Shown here in pieces: positions 55,459-64,000 of a stretch of DNA of 64,000 nt. The notes below the pieces were generated by a model. It did not search any database. It saw nothing but the letters and a program-made list of their open reading frames with translations, and was not told the origin of the DNA. The stretch is from CAVRUZ01 sp963724495 (GTDB lineage Bacteria; Actinomycetota; Actinomycetes; Propionibacteriales; DAIQRJ01): NCBI GenBank assembly GCA_963724495.1, contig CAVRUZ010000003.1:1-64000 (forward strand), written 5' to 3'. Every line of letters begins with the position of its first letter. The stretch's first letter is position 1. A program made the translations under genes and the position numbers.

Positions 55459-58400
55459 CAGCGCTGCACCGCCCCGTCGAGCATCTTGGTCGCCTTGAAC
55501 GCGGCCCGGGCGGGCAGCTGGAACAGCAGGGCAGCCACTTCCGCACTGGAGGCTCCCCACCGGGAGGCGTCGCCCGTTGCCGCGTCGGTGAACTGGATCG
55601 GCCTGGCCGCCGACGCGTCGAGGAACCCACCTTCTGCCACAACGAAGTCGTCCCACACGAGGTCGTCGCGAGAGGGTGGCGGACCGGGTGGCGGGCTGTT
55701 CTGCCGGGACACGTCGAGGCCGAAGCGCGGTTCGGTCGGGTTCTCCGAGAGGGTGAACCACCAGGTCGCCGCCGGGTTGCGGATCTCCGCCTCGGTGAGG
55801 GCGAAGCCCACCAGCAGGATGTTCGGCGCGAGCTGGATGTGGAACAGCGTCTTCTTCGGCGAGGTGGCACTGCCCGGCTCGAACAGCGGGATGCCGCGGT
55901 CGGACAGCAGCCCACCCGCGTCCTGTGCCTGCCGGACCGCGTGTGCCACCACTCCCGGGTAGCGGCGGATGAGGTCGCCGCGAACGAGGAACACGATCTG
56001 CCCGTCGAGCGCCGGGTCCATGTGCGTCCGAAGTCCGCCGCTGCGCCAGGGCAGTTCGTGCATGTCGGCCACGAGTTCTGGCGCACCGGTCCAGAACGAG
56101 GAGAAGTAGGTGCCGCGCTGGTCGGTCGGGTACTCGCGCCACAGCAGTTCGCGCGCCATCTCGTGGTTGAGCCCCACCAGGAAGGCCTCGACGAACCTGC
56201 TGTTGGTCTCCAGCAACGTCGCCATGTCGGGCTTCTTGATCAGGCCGAGGCCAGGGATCAGCCAGTCGCGGTCGTAGCGGTCGAGCGCCTCGTACATCGG
56301 GTGCGGGAACCGGGGGCATGCCATCACCGGCTCGATCCGCAGGTTGTCGAACCAGTCCGGCCGCAGCCATGACGGGTAGCGGCCGGTGCCGCCGGTGAGA
56401 CGCGCCGAGACCCGATGCGGAACGGTGACGGCCGGGTTCAGCTTCGTGACGAGTTCCAGTGCCGGCACGTCGATTCGGGCACGGTCGATGTCGCCGAAGC
56501 CGTCGGTGCGGATCAGTCGATCGGCGACCCGCTTCAGGCCGATCGGCAGGTCCTCGATGCTGCGCTCCATCACCTCGAGCAGCCGTTCCTGGAGCGCGCT
56601 GGCGTCGTCGGCGAGATCCTCGAAACGCACCGAGTCGTCGGCCCGCCGTGCCAGCTGGAGCATCCGCTCGCACCAGTCGTTCAGGCCGTCGGCCGAGACC
56701 ACCACGGTGTTCTCGCGCTCGCCGCGGCCGTCGATCGGCAGGTCGAGCCGAACCGCGAGTTCCTCCGGCAGCTCGTACTGCCCGACGTTGTGTGAGAGAC
56801 CCGCCCGCACCAGCCGCTGCACGGTGAATGCTCCGGCCGCGACCGCGGTGGCGTGCGACCTGTCCTCGTCGAGATCGCGTTCGGACGGCATCGACTGCAG
56901 CGTCCGCTCGACCGACGTGGCCGCGATCTGGGCACCGGGCCGTTGGGCCGCGAAGTCGATGTGGTCGATCAGCTCGGCAGTCAGCACCTGCTCTGCTCCT
57001 GGCTCGGCCAGCTGCGCGGCCCACAGCTCCGCGGCCTCTGCCGGACTGCTGCCGGGCGCGATCCGGTCGGCGATCTCCTGGGTGATGCGGCTGCGGGCAG
57101 CGGCACTCAGACCGGCGATCCCGTCGGGCTGGGCGTACGGCAGCACCCAGTCCGCCGTCAGCCGGTCCGGCCGCACCACCAACGCGTCGACAGGCGTCTC
57201 GGCCCCAGCGGCCGTGACGTGCGGCGTGCACCACCGGCCCGCGCAGCCGGAGCAGCCGGCGGAACGCTCCGGTGGTCGTCGAGACCGGGAGCGTGCTGCG
57301 GTCGAGGCTCGCCCAGATGCTGACCGCCGGCGCGTCGAGCACCTTGGCATGCACGCGCTCGGTCGCCGACAGCACGGCGGCATCGGAGAATCGCGCGAGG
57401 TGGCGGCGGTGCAGTGCCGCAGCGACATGCTTGGCCAGTTGGGCGAGTCGCAGTTGACGATTCGCCTCCTCCACGCCGATGACCTGGTTCCAGGCGGAGG
57501 CCATCAGGTCTTCCTGGTCGTTCTGGACAACGCGGGTGCCGAGGCCGCCGACCACCCGGTCGCGCGGGTCGAGGTTGAGCTCCCGGAACCACTCCGGCTG
57601 GGCCGCGGCCGCACCGGCCTCGGTCTCCACCCGAGGCTGGCGGGCATGCGTCGACCCGTAGAGCGGTGGACCGACAAGCGGCGGGCCGGGGTTCTCGACG
57701 TGCGCCTGCTCGTCGGCCCGGTTGAGGGTGGCGGTGAGTTCGTCGGTGACCGCCTGGTCCCACACCTGTTGCGCGGGCGTCGGCCACTGCTCCTGGGGTG
57801 AGTCCTGCGGGTCCTGCGGCGACACGATCGGTCCCTGAACCACCATTTCGGCGCCGGGGTCATCGGCGGCGAGCTGGGTGTCCGGCCACGGATGGGTGGT
57901 GTCGACCCGGCGGCGTCCGACGCCGGGCGGCGCAACGGCGGGTTTCACCTTGCGGGCAAGGCTTTCGAAGTCGCCCTCGTCGCCCGTGGCGAAGCGCCAC
58001 GAGTAGTACACCGGGAGGTCCACCATCGCGTTGGGATCGCCGTCGGCGAAGTTGCCGGCGACGGTCCCCCAGCTGGGCTGAAGCGTCGTGTCGGCGGTGA
58101 TGCCGAGGCCGGTGTTCCTGCCGGCGGAGAACGTCGGCACCACGCACGCGACGTAGGCCCGGTTGGGAGCGAGCCGTCGTGGGCACACCAACCTGGACAG
58201 GTTGAACGGCGCGTTCTGGCCGCTGAGCCGGCGCTCGAGCGTCGGCTCCGCGGCGGCGTCGGCGTTCTTGGTCCCCATCACCTGCGCGTGCGCCCATGCC
58301 CAGGCGTCGCGAAGCGGCTGGAGCTGGTCCCGACGGATCGCCGCGACCTGGACGGTGCCGCGACGTGGTCCCCACCTCACGGTGCCGGCCTCGGCCACCA

Positions 58401-58839
58401 CCAGCGAGATCCACGGCACCAGCCGCCCCGCCACCGGCCCGGTCGGGGTGAACAGCCACGGCAGCTCCGGCCGGTCGAACTCCACCTGGACGAGGTCGGT
58501 GACCTCACTGTCGTGCGCGTCGGCCTTGGGCCAGGTGCGGATCACCTGCCGGGTGTCGAGTTCGGTCACGCTGCCGGGCCCGTACACGTGCACGGTCATC
58601 TCGGCGTCGAGCGCGCCGCGGTCATCGGTCACGGGGACCGACATCTGCACCGACGCCTCCGCGGGTGCCCCCCACGCGAACGGCACGTTGAGGGCAGCGG
58701 CGATCCCGGATCGCGCGTGCGGCAGGAAGACGTAGCGGTTGAGTACCGCGGTCTCGGGGGCGATCGGTTCACGGAAGCGGGCCACGACGTCGCGGTCGTA
58801 GAAGGCCGCACCGGCCATCGACGCCAGCGTGCCGGCCAT
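55458..58839 (-). CDS. Giant uncharacterised protein (cluster gene 2), frameshifted
   Basis: About 1,126 residues after correction, soluble by prediction. It starts MAGTLASMAGAAFYDRD, then AVLNRYVFLPHARSGIAAALN and a region near 130-260 with PWISLVVAEAGTVRWGPRR and VYYSWRFATGDEGDFESL. The C-terminal half has AVTVPHRVSARLTGG, CPRFPHPMYEALDRYDRDWLIPG, FVEAFLVGLNHEMARELLWREYP and FHIQLAPNILLVGFALTEAEI. The frame slips near 57218, between RLRGPVVHAA and VTAAGAETPVDALVV. ATG 58839 overlaps the stop of gene 1 (TGATG). The repeated tryptophan/proline-rich segments suggest a structural rather than enzymatic role, which is inference. No family recognised. Confidence 0.75.
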
Positions 58840-61614
58840 CAGCCGACCCCCCATCGGGTGAGCTGCAGGTCGTCACCGAGCGGGATCTCCGCGGCCTGCG
58901 TGTAGGTCATGGGTCCGCCCGCAACCGCAGCGCCGAGCGTGACCTTCGACCGCACGACACTCTCGCCCGCATCAGCGAGCGTGATCGGGTCGGGGTCGGT
59001 GGAGTAGCGCGTCCGCGCCCGCAGCTGCGAGCGGCCGGCAGCTCCGGCGGCCAGCGTCGTGGCCGCTGCGAAGGCGAAGAAGTCGTCCAGGGTGGCAACC
59101 GAACGCAGCCTGAAGAGCGAGTCGTCATCAGCGACGAACGTCTCGTAGCGCAGTTCCACCTGGCGGGCGGCCGCATGCTCGGCCGACTCGCCTGGCGGTC
59201 GCAGCCGTGCCCCGGCAGGCATCTGTTCGAAGCTCGGCCGCGAGAGCTTCTGGTCGTCGGTCAGGTCGAGGAAGTTGCCGGCCGAGAACAGGTCCGTGAC
59301 CTGGCTGACCGCGCCCGCCGGGGTGTTGTTCGCCTTGGGCACGCCGAAGAAGACCCGTCGTTGGCCCTCGGGCACGGGATTGGCGCCGACCCGGACGATC
59401 ACGGTCTCCAGTGGCACGGCGTGCTGGCGTACGTCGAACAGGCCGAGCGGGTGCACGGTGACCTCGGTGTCGCTCGGCATGGCCGGCAGCAGCCGCACCA
59501 CCTCGTCGGCCTCGGGTGGAGTGAGCGCCTGCCAGGAGCCGGGGTTGTGGTGCAGCGCCGCATGGACGAGCCGGCGCGGGTCGGCGGGATCGGGCGGCGG
59601 GTTGTCGTCGTCTCCCCAGGTGTAGGGACCGACGTCGATCGGCACCGTCCACCACAGGATCTCCACCTCGGCGGTGCCCTGCGCCCGCCACGGCGCCGGG
59701 CCCTCCAGGTGCAGGCTGATCGTGACGCCGCACAGCGTGACGCCCAGGGCCCGCACGGTGAGTCCGATGCCGAGATCGATCATGAACATGAACCGCGGCG
59801 CGAACACCACGAGCGCATCGAACTGGAAGTGGCCGGTGATCGACGCCACCGCGAGGTCGGCGCCCATGTCCACGCGAGCGCCGAGCTGGACGCTGTTGGA
59901 GGTCAGGGCGAAGTAGGCCTCCGCACGAAGCGTCAGGATCGCCGGGGGAGAGAGGTCCATCCCCAGCCGCTGCATGCCCGTGAGTTCCTTCGGCGGCTGG
60001 AACCGCGGGTGGAATCCGCCTGCGGAGATGGCGAATTCGGCTCCGCCGCCCCACTTCAGCAGCATCCCGATGTCGCCGGTCACGGAGAATCCGGCGATCC
60101 GGGATCCGCGCAGGCTCACCAGGATCAGCAGGTGGTCAGGCGTGATCTCGCCGTAGAGCGTCGCCCGGAGGTCGACGATCGGCAGCTCCGGCGCAGGAAT
60201 CCCGATGATGATCCGGCCGAGGATGACGATCTTCGGGTCCGGCAGGCTGATGATCACGCCGAGCTGCGCGCGCAGGAAGCTGATCGGACGGCCCCAGCCG
60301 ACCTCGACCATCGGCCCGATGACGATCGAGCCCTGCTCCACCGGGAAGACCTTCTCGAGCGTGGTGAGGATCGTCGGCGCCGCCGCCACCGGATCCTCGG
60401 GGAAGAGCAAGTGGTCGATCGCGCCATCGGCGATCCCAGCCCGGAGGGCGTCGGTGTCCATCCGGTGCTCGATGCCGAGGATCCCGCCGACTGCGTTGAG
60501 CGTGAACCCGAAGCTCAAGTCGATTGCCGGGGTGAACTCGACCGACATCACCACGACCAGCGCGAAGCCAGGTCGCAGCGTGAGCAGCCCGACCGCCTTC
60601 ACCTCCACCGGGCCCGAGCCGCAGTTGCAGGGCTCCGCCGTATCCGCCTGTTCGCTCGCCGAGGAAGCCGCCTCCACGCACGATGCCCGCGTCGACCGCC
60701 AGCCCGATGCCGGTCGGACCCTTGACCGCTACGGCGAGGGGGTTGTTACCCGCGGCCACCGCGTCGGGGTCGATGTGCACGTGCAGCCCGGCGTTCTCGA
60801 CCGTCCCCTTGACCACGCCGCCGAGGTCGACGGCGAAGGTGGCTCCGATGTCGTAGGTGTCCGGTGTGGCGGGGATCTCCAGCGTCAGCTCGCGGATGTC
60901 CAGCGGGCCGATCTTCGGCGCGGCCGGCAGCACGACCCTCGGGCTCGCGCTGCCCGACAGCGTCAGGCCGTTCGTCGAATCGACTCCGAGCAGCACGTCG
61001 GACTGCACGGACCCGGCTGCACCTCCGAGCAGTGAGGCGATGTCGCCACCACCCACGCCGGTCTCGATGCCGTTCAGGGCAAGGCTGATCGACAACAACG
61101 GCGCGACTCCGTCGATCCGAAGCCTGGCGGTCAGTGCGCCGCCGTCGTAGCCCAGGGTCAGCGGTGCCGGGGCGATCGAGCGGCTGGGCACCGTCAGGGT
61201 GTAGGTCAGCGCACCCGACGCCAGGGTCAGGCCAGGGACGGCAGCCGGCAGCCCCAACTGCGCCGCCAGCCCTTTCGGCGCGACGGCGGCCCAGCCGATC
61301 TCGTCGAGCAGCAGCGTGACGATCGACTGCCCGGCGACGACCTGAGCCGCAGCGTCAAGGTGGCCGACGAATGCGCCCAGACTGCCTGCTGCTGCGGGGA
61401 TGTTGGCGCCGTCGACAGCCGCGCCGGCCGCTTGGAGATCGGCCTTGGCCGCCGTGAGGTTGGTGGCGACCGTGCCGGCTCCGTCCTCGAAGTCGTTGAC
61501 TCCAAGGGCTTGCGCGAAGGCCGCGGCATCGTCGAGCAGTGGGCCACTGAGTTCCGCGAACCGGCTGCGGGCGTAGCCGAGCGCCGTGATCAGGAGCTCG
61601 TCGCCCAGACTCAT
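58839..61614 (-). CDS. DUF6603-domain protein (cluster gene 1), frameshifted
   Basis: About 924 residues after correction, from ATG 61614 with GGAAGGGA upstream. The N-terminal 300 residues are Ala/Gly-rich beta-like sequence. From about residue 330 the pattern VRGGGFLGE, YGGALQLRLG, VEVKAVGLLTLRPGFAL, FGFTLNAVGGILGIEHRM, HLLFPEDP and GPMVEVGWGRPISFLRAQLG corresponds to DUF6603, a large beta-rich domain of unknown function found in bacteria and fungi. The frame slips by one base in the GGGCCC run near 60613. The C-terminus (about 200 residues after PIDVGPYTWGDDD) is a separate region. It is first in a tightly coupled four-gene operon. Confidence 0.82.
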
Positions 61615-61884
61615 CGGGTCCCTTCCACAACCGGCAACGACATCGTCAAGCCCGGCGAGCAGTCGACGTCGGAGTTGATCGAGGCGGACAGCGCGAGGGC
61701 CCTGGGGACGCGGTGCTGTGGGTGCGGATGGGCGGCGCCGTCCAGCGAGGATCATGCACCGGAACGGCCGTCGGCGCGAGGGATTGGCGACGGCGAATTG
61801 TGGAGCGGCCGTTACCGCCCAGTAGGTGAATGCACCACGGGGTTGAACATGCGTCGCCGCATCCCGATCGGTCGCGTGTTCGGG

Positions 61885-62316
61885 CTACTCCTCGACGACG
61901 CGCTTCAGTCCGTCCAGGATCGGCGCCCAGCCCTTGGCGACCATCTCGTCGGCCGCCTCCTGCGAGGGGTTGTTGTCCTGCGTCAGCGTCACCTGCGTGT
62001 TCCCGTCCACCTCGGCGAGCTCATAGGTGACGGTCTTGTAGTACTCCGGCTCGTCCGGGTCGCCGGTCATGCTGCTCCAGTACGTGTGCTGCAAGCGGGC
62101 GCCCGGCTCGAAGGCCAGGACCTCGCCCTTGTCCTGGTAGGACGTTCCGCCCATCTCACCCGTCCAGGTGATCGGGCCGCCCACCTCCCAATCGCTCTCG
62201 ACCGTGGTGCCGTGGAAGTACGTGGTGATCACTGCTGGATCGGTGAGCGCCTTCCACACCTCGGCCGGCGGTGCAGCGATGGTCGCGTGGGCAACGGCGG
62301 TGAACGAACCAGGCAT
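61885..62316 (-). CDS. AHSA1/START-domain protein
   Basis: 143 residues from ATG 62316, with AGAAGGGACC upstream. AHATIAAPPAEVWKALTDPAVITTYFHG and DWEVGGPITWTGEMGGTSYQDKGEVL are typical AHSA1/SRPBCC strands; KGWAPILDGLKRVVEE is the C-terminal helix. The ligand is unknown. It follows the phosphotransferase gene, whose printed frame overlaps it by about 160 bases. Confidence 0.88.
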   Translation of the reverse strand: MPGSFTAVAHATIAAPPAEVWKALTDPAVITTYFHGTTVESDWEVGGPITWTGEMGGTSYQDKGEVLAFEPGARLQHTYWSSMTGDPDEPEYYKTVTYELAEVDGNTQVTLTQDNNPSQEAADEMVAKGWAPILDGLKRVVEE

Positions 62317-63610
62317 GGCAGGTCCCTTCTCGGTGCGAAGCGTCGAGGGTAGCGCTCGCACGTGGCCCCGTCAGGAGGCGCCGCTGACGCACGTCGACCG
62401 CACAGCGCAGGCTCGTGAGCGGGTCCTCGGCGTGATAGACGCGCTCGTCAGGTTCGATGTTGTCGAGAAACGCCTGATAGATAAGGCCATCGAGCAACTC
62501 GACAACGGGGGCGAAGGGCTCCAGGGCCGCCTCAGGTTCGCAGCCGGGGATTGCGGCCCGCCAGGCCGTGGACCACAGCCGGACGACCTCGTCGCGCTGG
62601 TCCGCCCGCATGAACGCGCGCAGCCGGATGATGTCGATCACGGGATGGCCGATTGCTGCGTCGCCCCAGTCGAGGATCCGCCAGCGGCCGGGCTCACCGC
62701 GCACGTTCCCCTGATAGAAGTCACCGTGCAACAGCGTGTCCGGGAGGCCGGCCGAGGCGATGAGGGCGTAGCGCTCGGGCAGCGCCTCGATGAGACCCTC
62801 CAACACACGGATCTCCTGCGGTGTCAGCACATTCCGCCATCGTTCGAGCAGCCTGTGGATTTGCGGAGCCACGGCGTTCAGCCGACGGTCAGGGAGGCCG
62901 AGGCCCTGTAGGTCGGAAAGCCGTGCACCCATCGCATGTTGCAGGGCGACGAGTTCGGTGATCGCGTCGGCCATGACGGCGGCATCGGCGCGGTACTGGT
63001 CGGTGCCCGGGATGTCGTCGAGCAGCAGCCTGCCCTTCGCCGACGCGAGCACCACCGGGATGGCGACATCCCTTCCCGGCAAGGCGCGACTGAGCAGCTC
63101 CAGCAGCGGGCCCTCGTGGTCGTAGAAGGTCGGGGCGAGCTTGAGCCAGGCGGGGCTGCCGGTCTCGGTGGGGATCCGCCAGATGCTCGAGAGGTTCCAG
63201 GTCCGTATCTGCACCGGCCGCCCGGTCGGCCTGCGGCCGATCCCGGCAAGGGCATCCAGCGCCCAGGCGACCGAGGCCGCGGGGCCGCCGGGTTCGGCAT
63301 AGGCGGCCCGCAACGGGTGCGGTGCGAGCGGATCCGGCCCCTGCCAGGGCGTGAGCGACGGACGGGTGGCGAGCAGGTCATCCGGCTGCACCTCAGCGAG
63401 GTAGGTGACCTCGCCGCCCTTGTCAGGAGGCGAACCGTGAACACTCAGCAGTCTCAGCACGGTGACACTCAGGCCGTGCACGCGAGCGCACGTGCTCACG
63501 ATGTCGTGGGCGTCCTGCCAGTGTGGGTCGTCCACCGTGAACGGCGGGAGCGCACCGAGCAGTCGATCCGACGCGCACAGCAGCAACGTCACCTGCCGGA
63601 ATTCGTCCAC
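62156..63610 (-). CDS. Aminoglycoside-phosphotransferase-family protein
   Basis: 484 residues as printed. An N-terminal region of about 110 residues (LLCASDRLLGALPPFTVDDP) precedes an APH-type kinase domain with LLHGDFYQGNVRGEPGRWRILDWGDAAIGHPVIDI (Brenner-type catalytic Asp in HGDFYQGN and the metal Asp in DWGD). The family phosphorylates small hydroxylated compounds; the substrate is not evident and resistance should not be assumed. The last about 55 residues are Arg/His-rich and overlap the AHSA1 gene, so the real C-terminus probably lies near 62340 and the tail reflects a frame error. Confidence 0.85.
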   Translation of the reverse strand: MDEFRQVTLLLCASDRLLGALPPFTVDDPHWQDAHDIVSTCARVHGLSVTVLRLLSVHGSPPDKGGEVTYLAEVQPDDLLATRPSLTPWQGPDPLAPHPLRAAYAEPGGPAASVAWALDALAGIGRRPTGRPVQIRTWNLSSIWRIPTETGSPAWLKLAPTFYDHEGPLLELLSRALPGRDVAIPVVLASAKGRLLLDDIPGTDQYRADAAVMADAITELVALQHAMGARLSDLQGLGLPDRRLNAVAPQIHRLLERWRNVLTPQEIRVLEGLIEALPERYALIASAGLPDTLLHGDFYQGNVRGEPGRWRILDWGDAAIGHPVIDIIRLRAFMRADQRDEVVRLWSTAWRAAIPGCEPEAALEPFAPVVELLDGLIYQAFLDNIEPDERVYHAEDPLTSLRCAVDVRQRRLLTGPRASATLDASHREGTCHAWFVHRRCPRDHRCTAGRGVEGAHRSSSDHHVLPRHHGRERLGGGRPDHLDG

Positions 63611-63620
63611 GCTGCCCGGC

Positions 63621-64000
63621 CTACCGGGCGTCCCACTCGGTGAGGAGCGCTGACTCGCGCTCGGGCGTCAGACCCCACGCCGGCCGAAGCACGGAGTCCT
63701 CACCGACCTGCCGCGCCCAGGCGAGCGTGTCGCGGGCGATGTCGGTCAGCGGGCGGGCCGTGAGCCCCGCGGCCTCGGCCGCGGCTGGTGACAGGGCCAG
63801 CGAGTACTCGGGTGTGCCCTCGGTCCAGAGCGGCATCGCCATCCCGTCGACGTCGTGCTCCTTCAACCAGTCGGCGTCGATCCAGACAAGCTCCGCGTCC
63901 GAACCCGTCCCGCTCAACGTGTCCTGCAGCATCTGCTCGAAGGTGATGCCGGGCTGAGCGGAGGTGAACGCGCCCGAGCGTCGTTGCTCGGCGAGCCGGA
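63621..64000 (-). CDS. NAD-dependent epimerase/dehydratase-like protein, C-terminal part
   Basis: The frame is open to the right edge, so only the last about 126 residues are visible (RRSGAFTSAQPGITFEQML to LTEWDAR). The pattern GTGSDAELVWIDADWLKEHDVDGMAMPLW and LTARPLTDIARDTLAWARQ is the C-terminal substrate-binding part of extended short-chain dehydrogenases. Substrate and N-terminus lie outside the window. Ten bases separate its stop from the phosphotransferase start. Confidence 0.75.
   Translation of the reverse strand, partial: RLAEQRRSGAFTSAQPGITFEQMLQDTLSGTGSDAELVWIDADWLKEHDVDGMAMPLWTEGTPEYSLALSPAAAEAAGLTARPLTDIARDTLAWARQVGEDSVLRPAWGLTPERESALLTEWDAR

Noticed and set aside
52885..55962. 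Very long (about 1,000 residues) open frame on the plus strand
   Set aside because: It is antisense to the giant cluster genes. Its composition (His/Arg/Gly-rich, no conserved patterns) is that of a GC-rich shadow frame.
52393..58854. Single 2,153-residue protein on the minus strand
   Set aside because: It joins the start of cluster gene 2 to gene 3 only because a frameshift near 57218 hides the real stop of gene 2. The segment between is shadow-frame sequence, and TGATG at 55458 marks the true gene boundary.
49213..61614. Phage tail or contractile injection system
   Set aside because: Sheath, tube, baseplate-spike and ATPase motifs that would identify such systems are not visible, so I leave the function open.
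62156..64000. Antibiotic-resistance kinase
   Set aside because: The aminoglycoside-phosphotransferase fold is shared by many non-resistance kinases, and nothing in the sequence or neighbours supports a drug substrate.

Overview
The window is GC-rich chromosomal DNA from an actinomycete. The strongest marker is the FHA/PASTA cell-wall block fhaA-fhaB-pstP-rodA-pbpA-pknB with a pabA/trpG-type gene, crgA, a DUF881 gene, a rhomboid gene and ppiA beside it. In mycobacteria and relatives this block lies close to oriC. An F420-type PPOX protein, a DUF5324 protein, a group-42 and a group-41 ECF sigma factor and GTG starts fit the same phylum. The flavour of CrgA and of the ABC/PadR operon suggests Propionibacteriales (Nocardioidaceae-like), but that is inference.

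Layout. 1-5100 looks acquired: a decayed IS481-type transposase, then two near-identical copies of a tRNA 3'-half sequence (about 1478-1537 and 5035-5091) that bracket a RibD/DHFR-like gene and an OafA-type acyltransferase. 5166-18500 holds housekeeping and stress genes: DUF1232, a START-domain protein, a PadR-DUF1048-ABC exporter operon, a globin-ankyrin fusion, a folE paralogue divergent from a Cys-rich ArsR-like regulator, an Erm-type methyltransferase, prolyl oligopeptidase and peptidase E. 18557-36250 is the conserved division and cell-wall core. 36323-38310 has an ECF42 sigma factor with its DGPF partner, tRNA-Leu(CAG) and a terminator. 38561-48700 is accessory: a DUF4012 protein, a secreted Ig-like protein with a His-Gly tail, a LON-domain protein, ArsR/AHSA1 pairs, an ECF41 sigma factor divergent from a DoxX gene, and an ActP-type symporter.

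49213-61614 is the most unusual part: a co-directional, translationally coupled set of four very large genes (about 924, 1126, 1486 and 588 residues after frame correction). Only one carries a family I recognise, DUF6603. START-domain, phosphotransferase and epimerase genes follow to the right edge.

How genes work together. FhaA, FhaB, PstP, RodA, PbpA and PknB form one kinase/phosphatase-controlled system for septal and polar peptidoglycan synthesis; the genes overlap as GTGA or ATGA. The ECF41 and DoxX genes appear to share a symmetric bidirectional promoter built on a perfect palindrome. The fused ArsR-AHSA1 gene and the folE/regulator pair each have an adjacent dyad that is a plausible operator.

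Caution: at least a dozen genes, including normally essential or highly conserved ones (rodA, pknB, crgA), contain a single-base frameshift with both halves intact. I read most of these as base-level sequence errors rather than gene decay, and I give corrected spans where both halves are visible.
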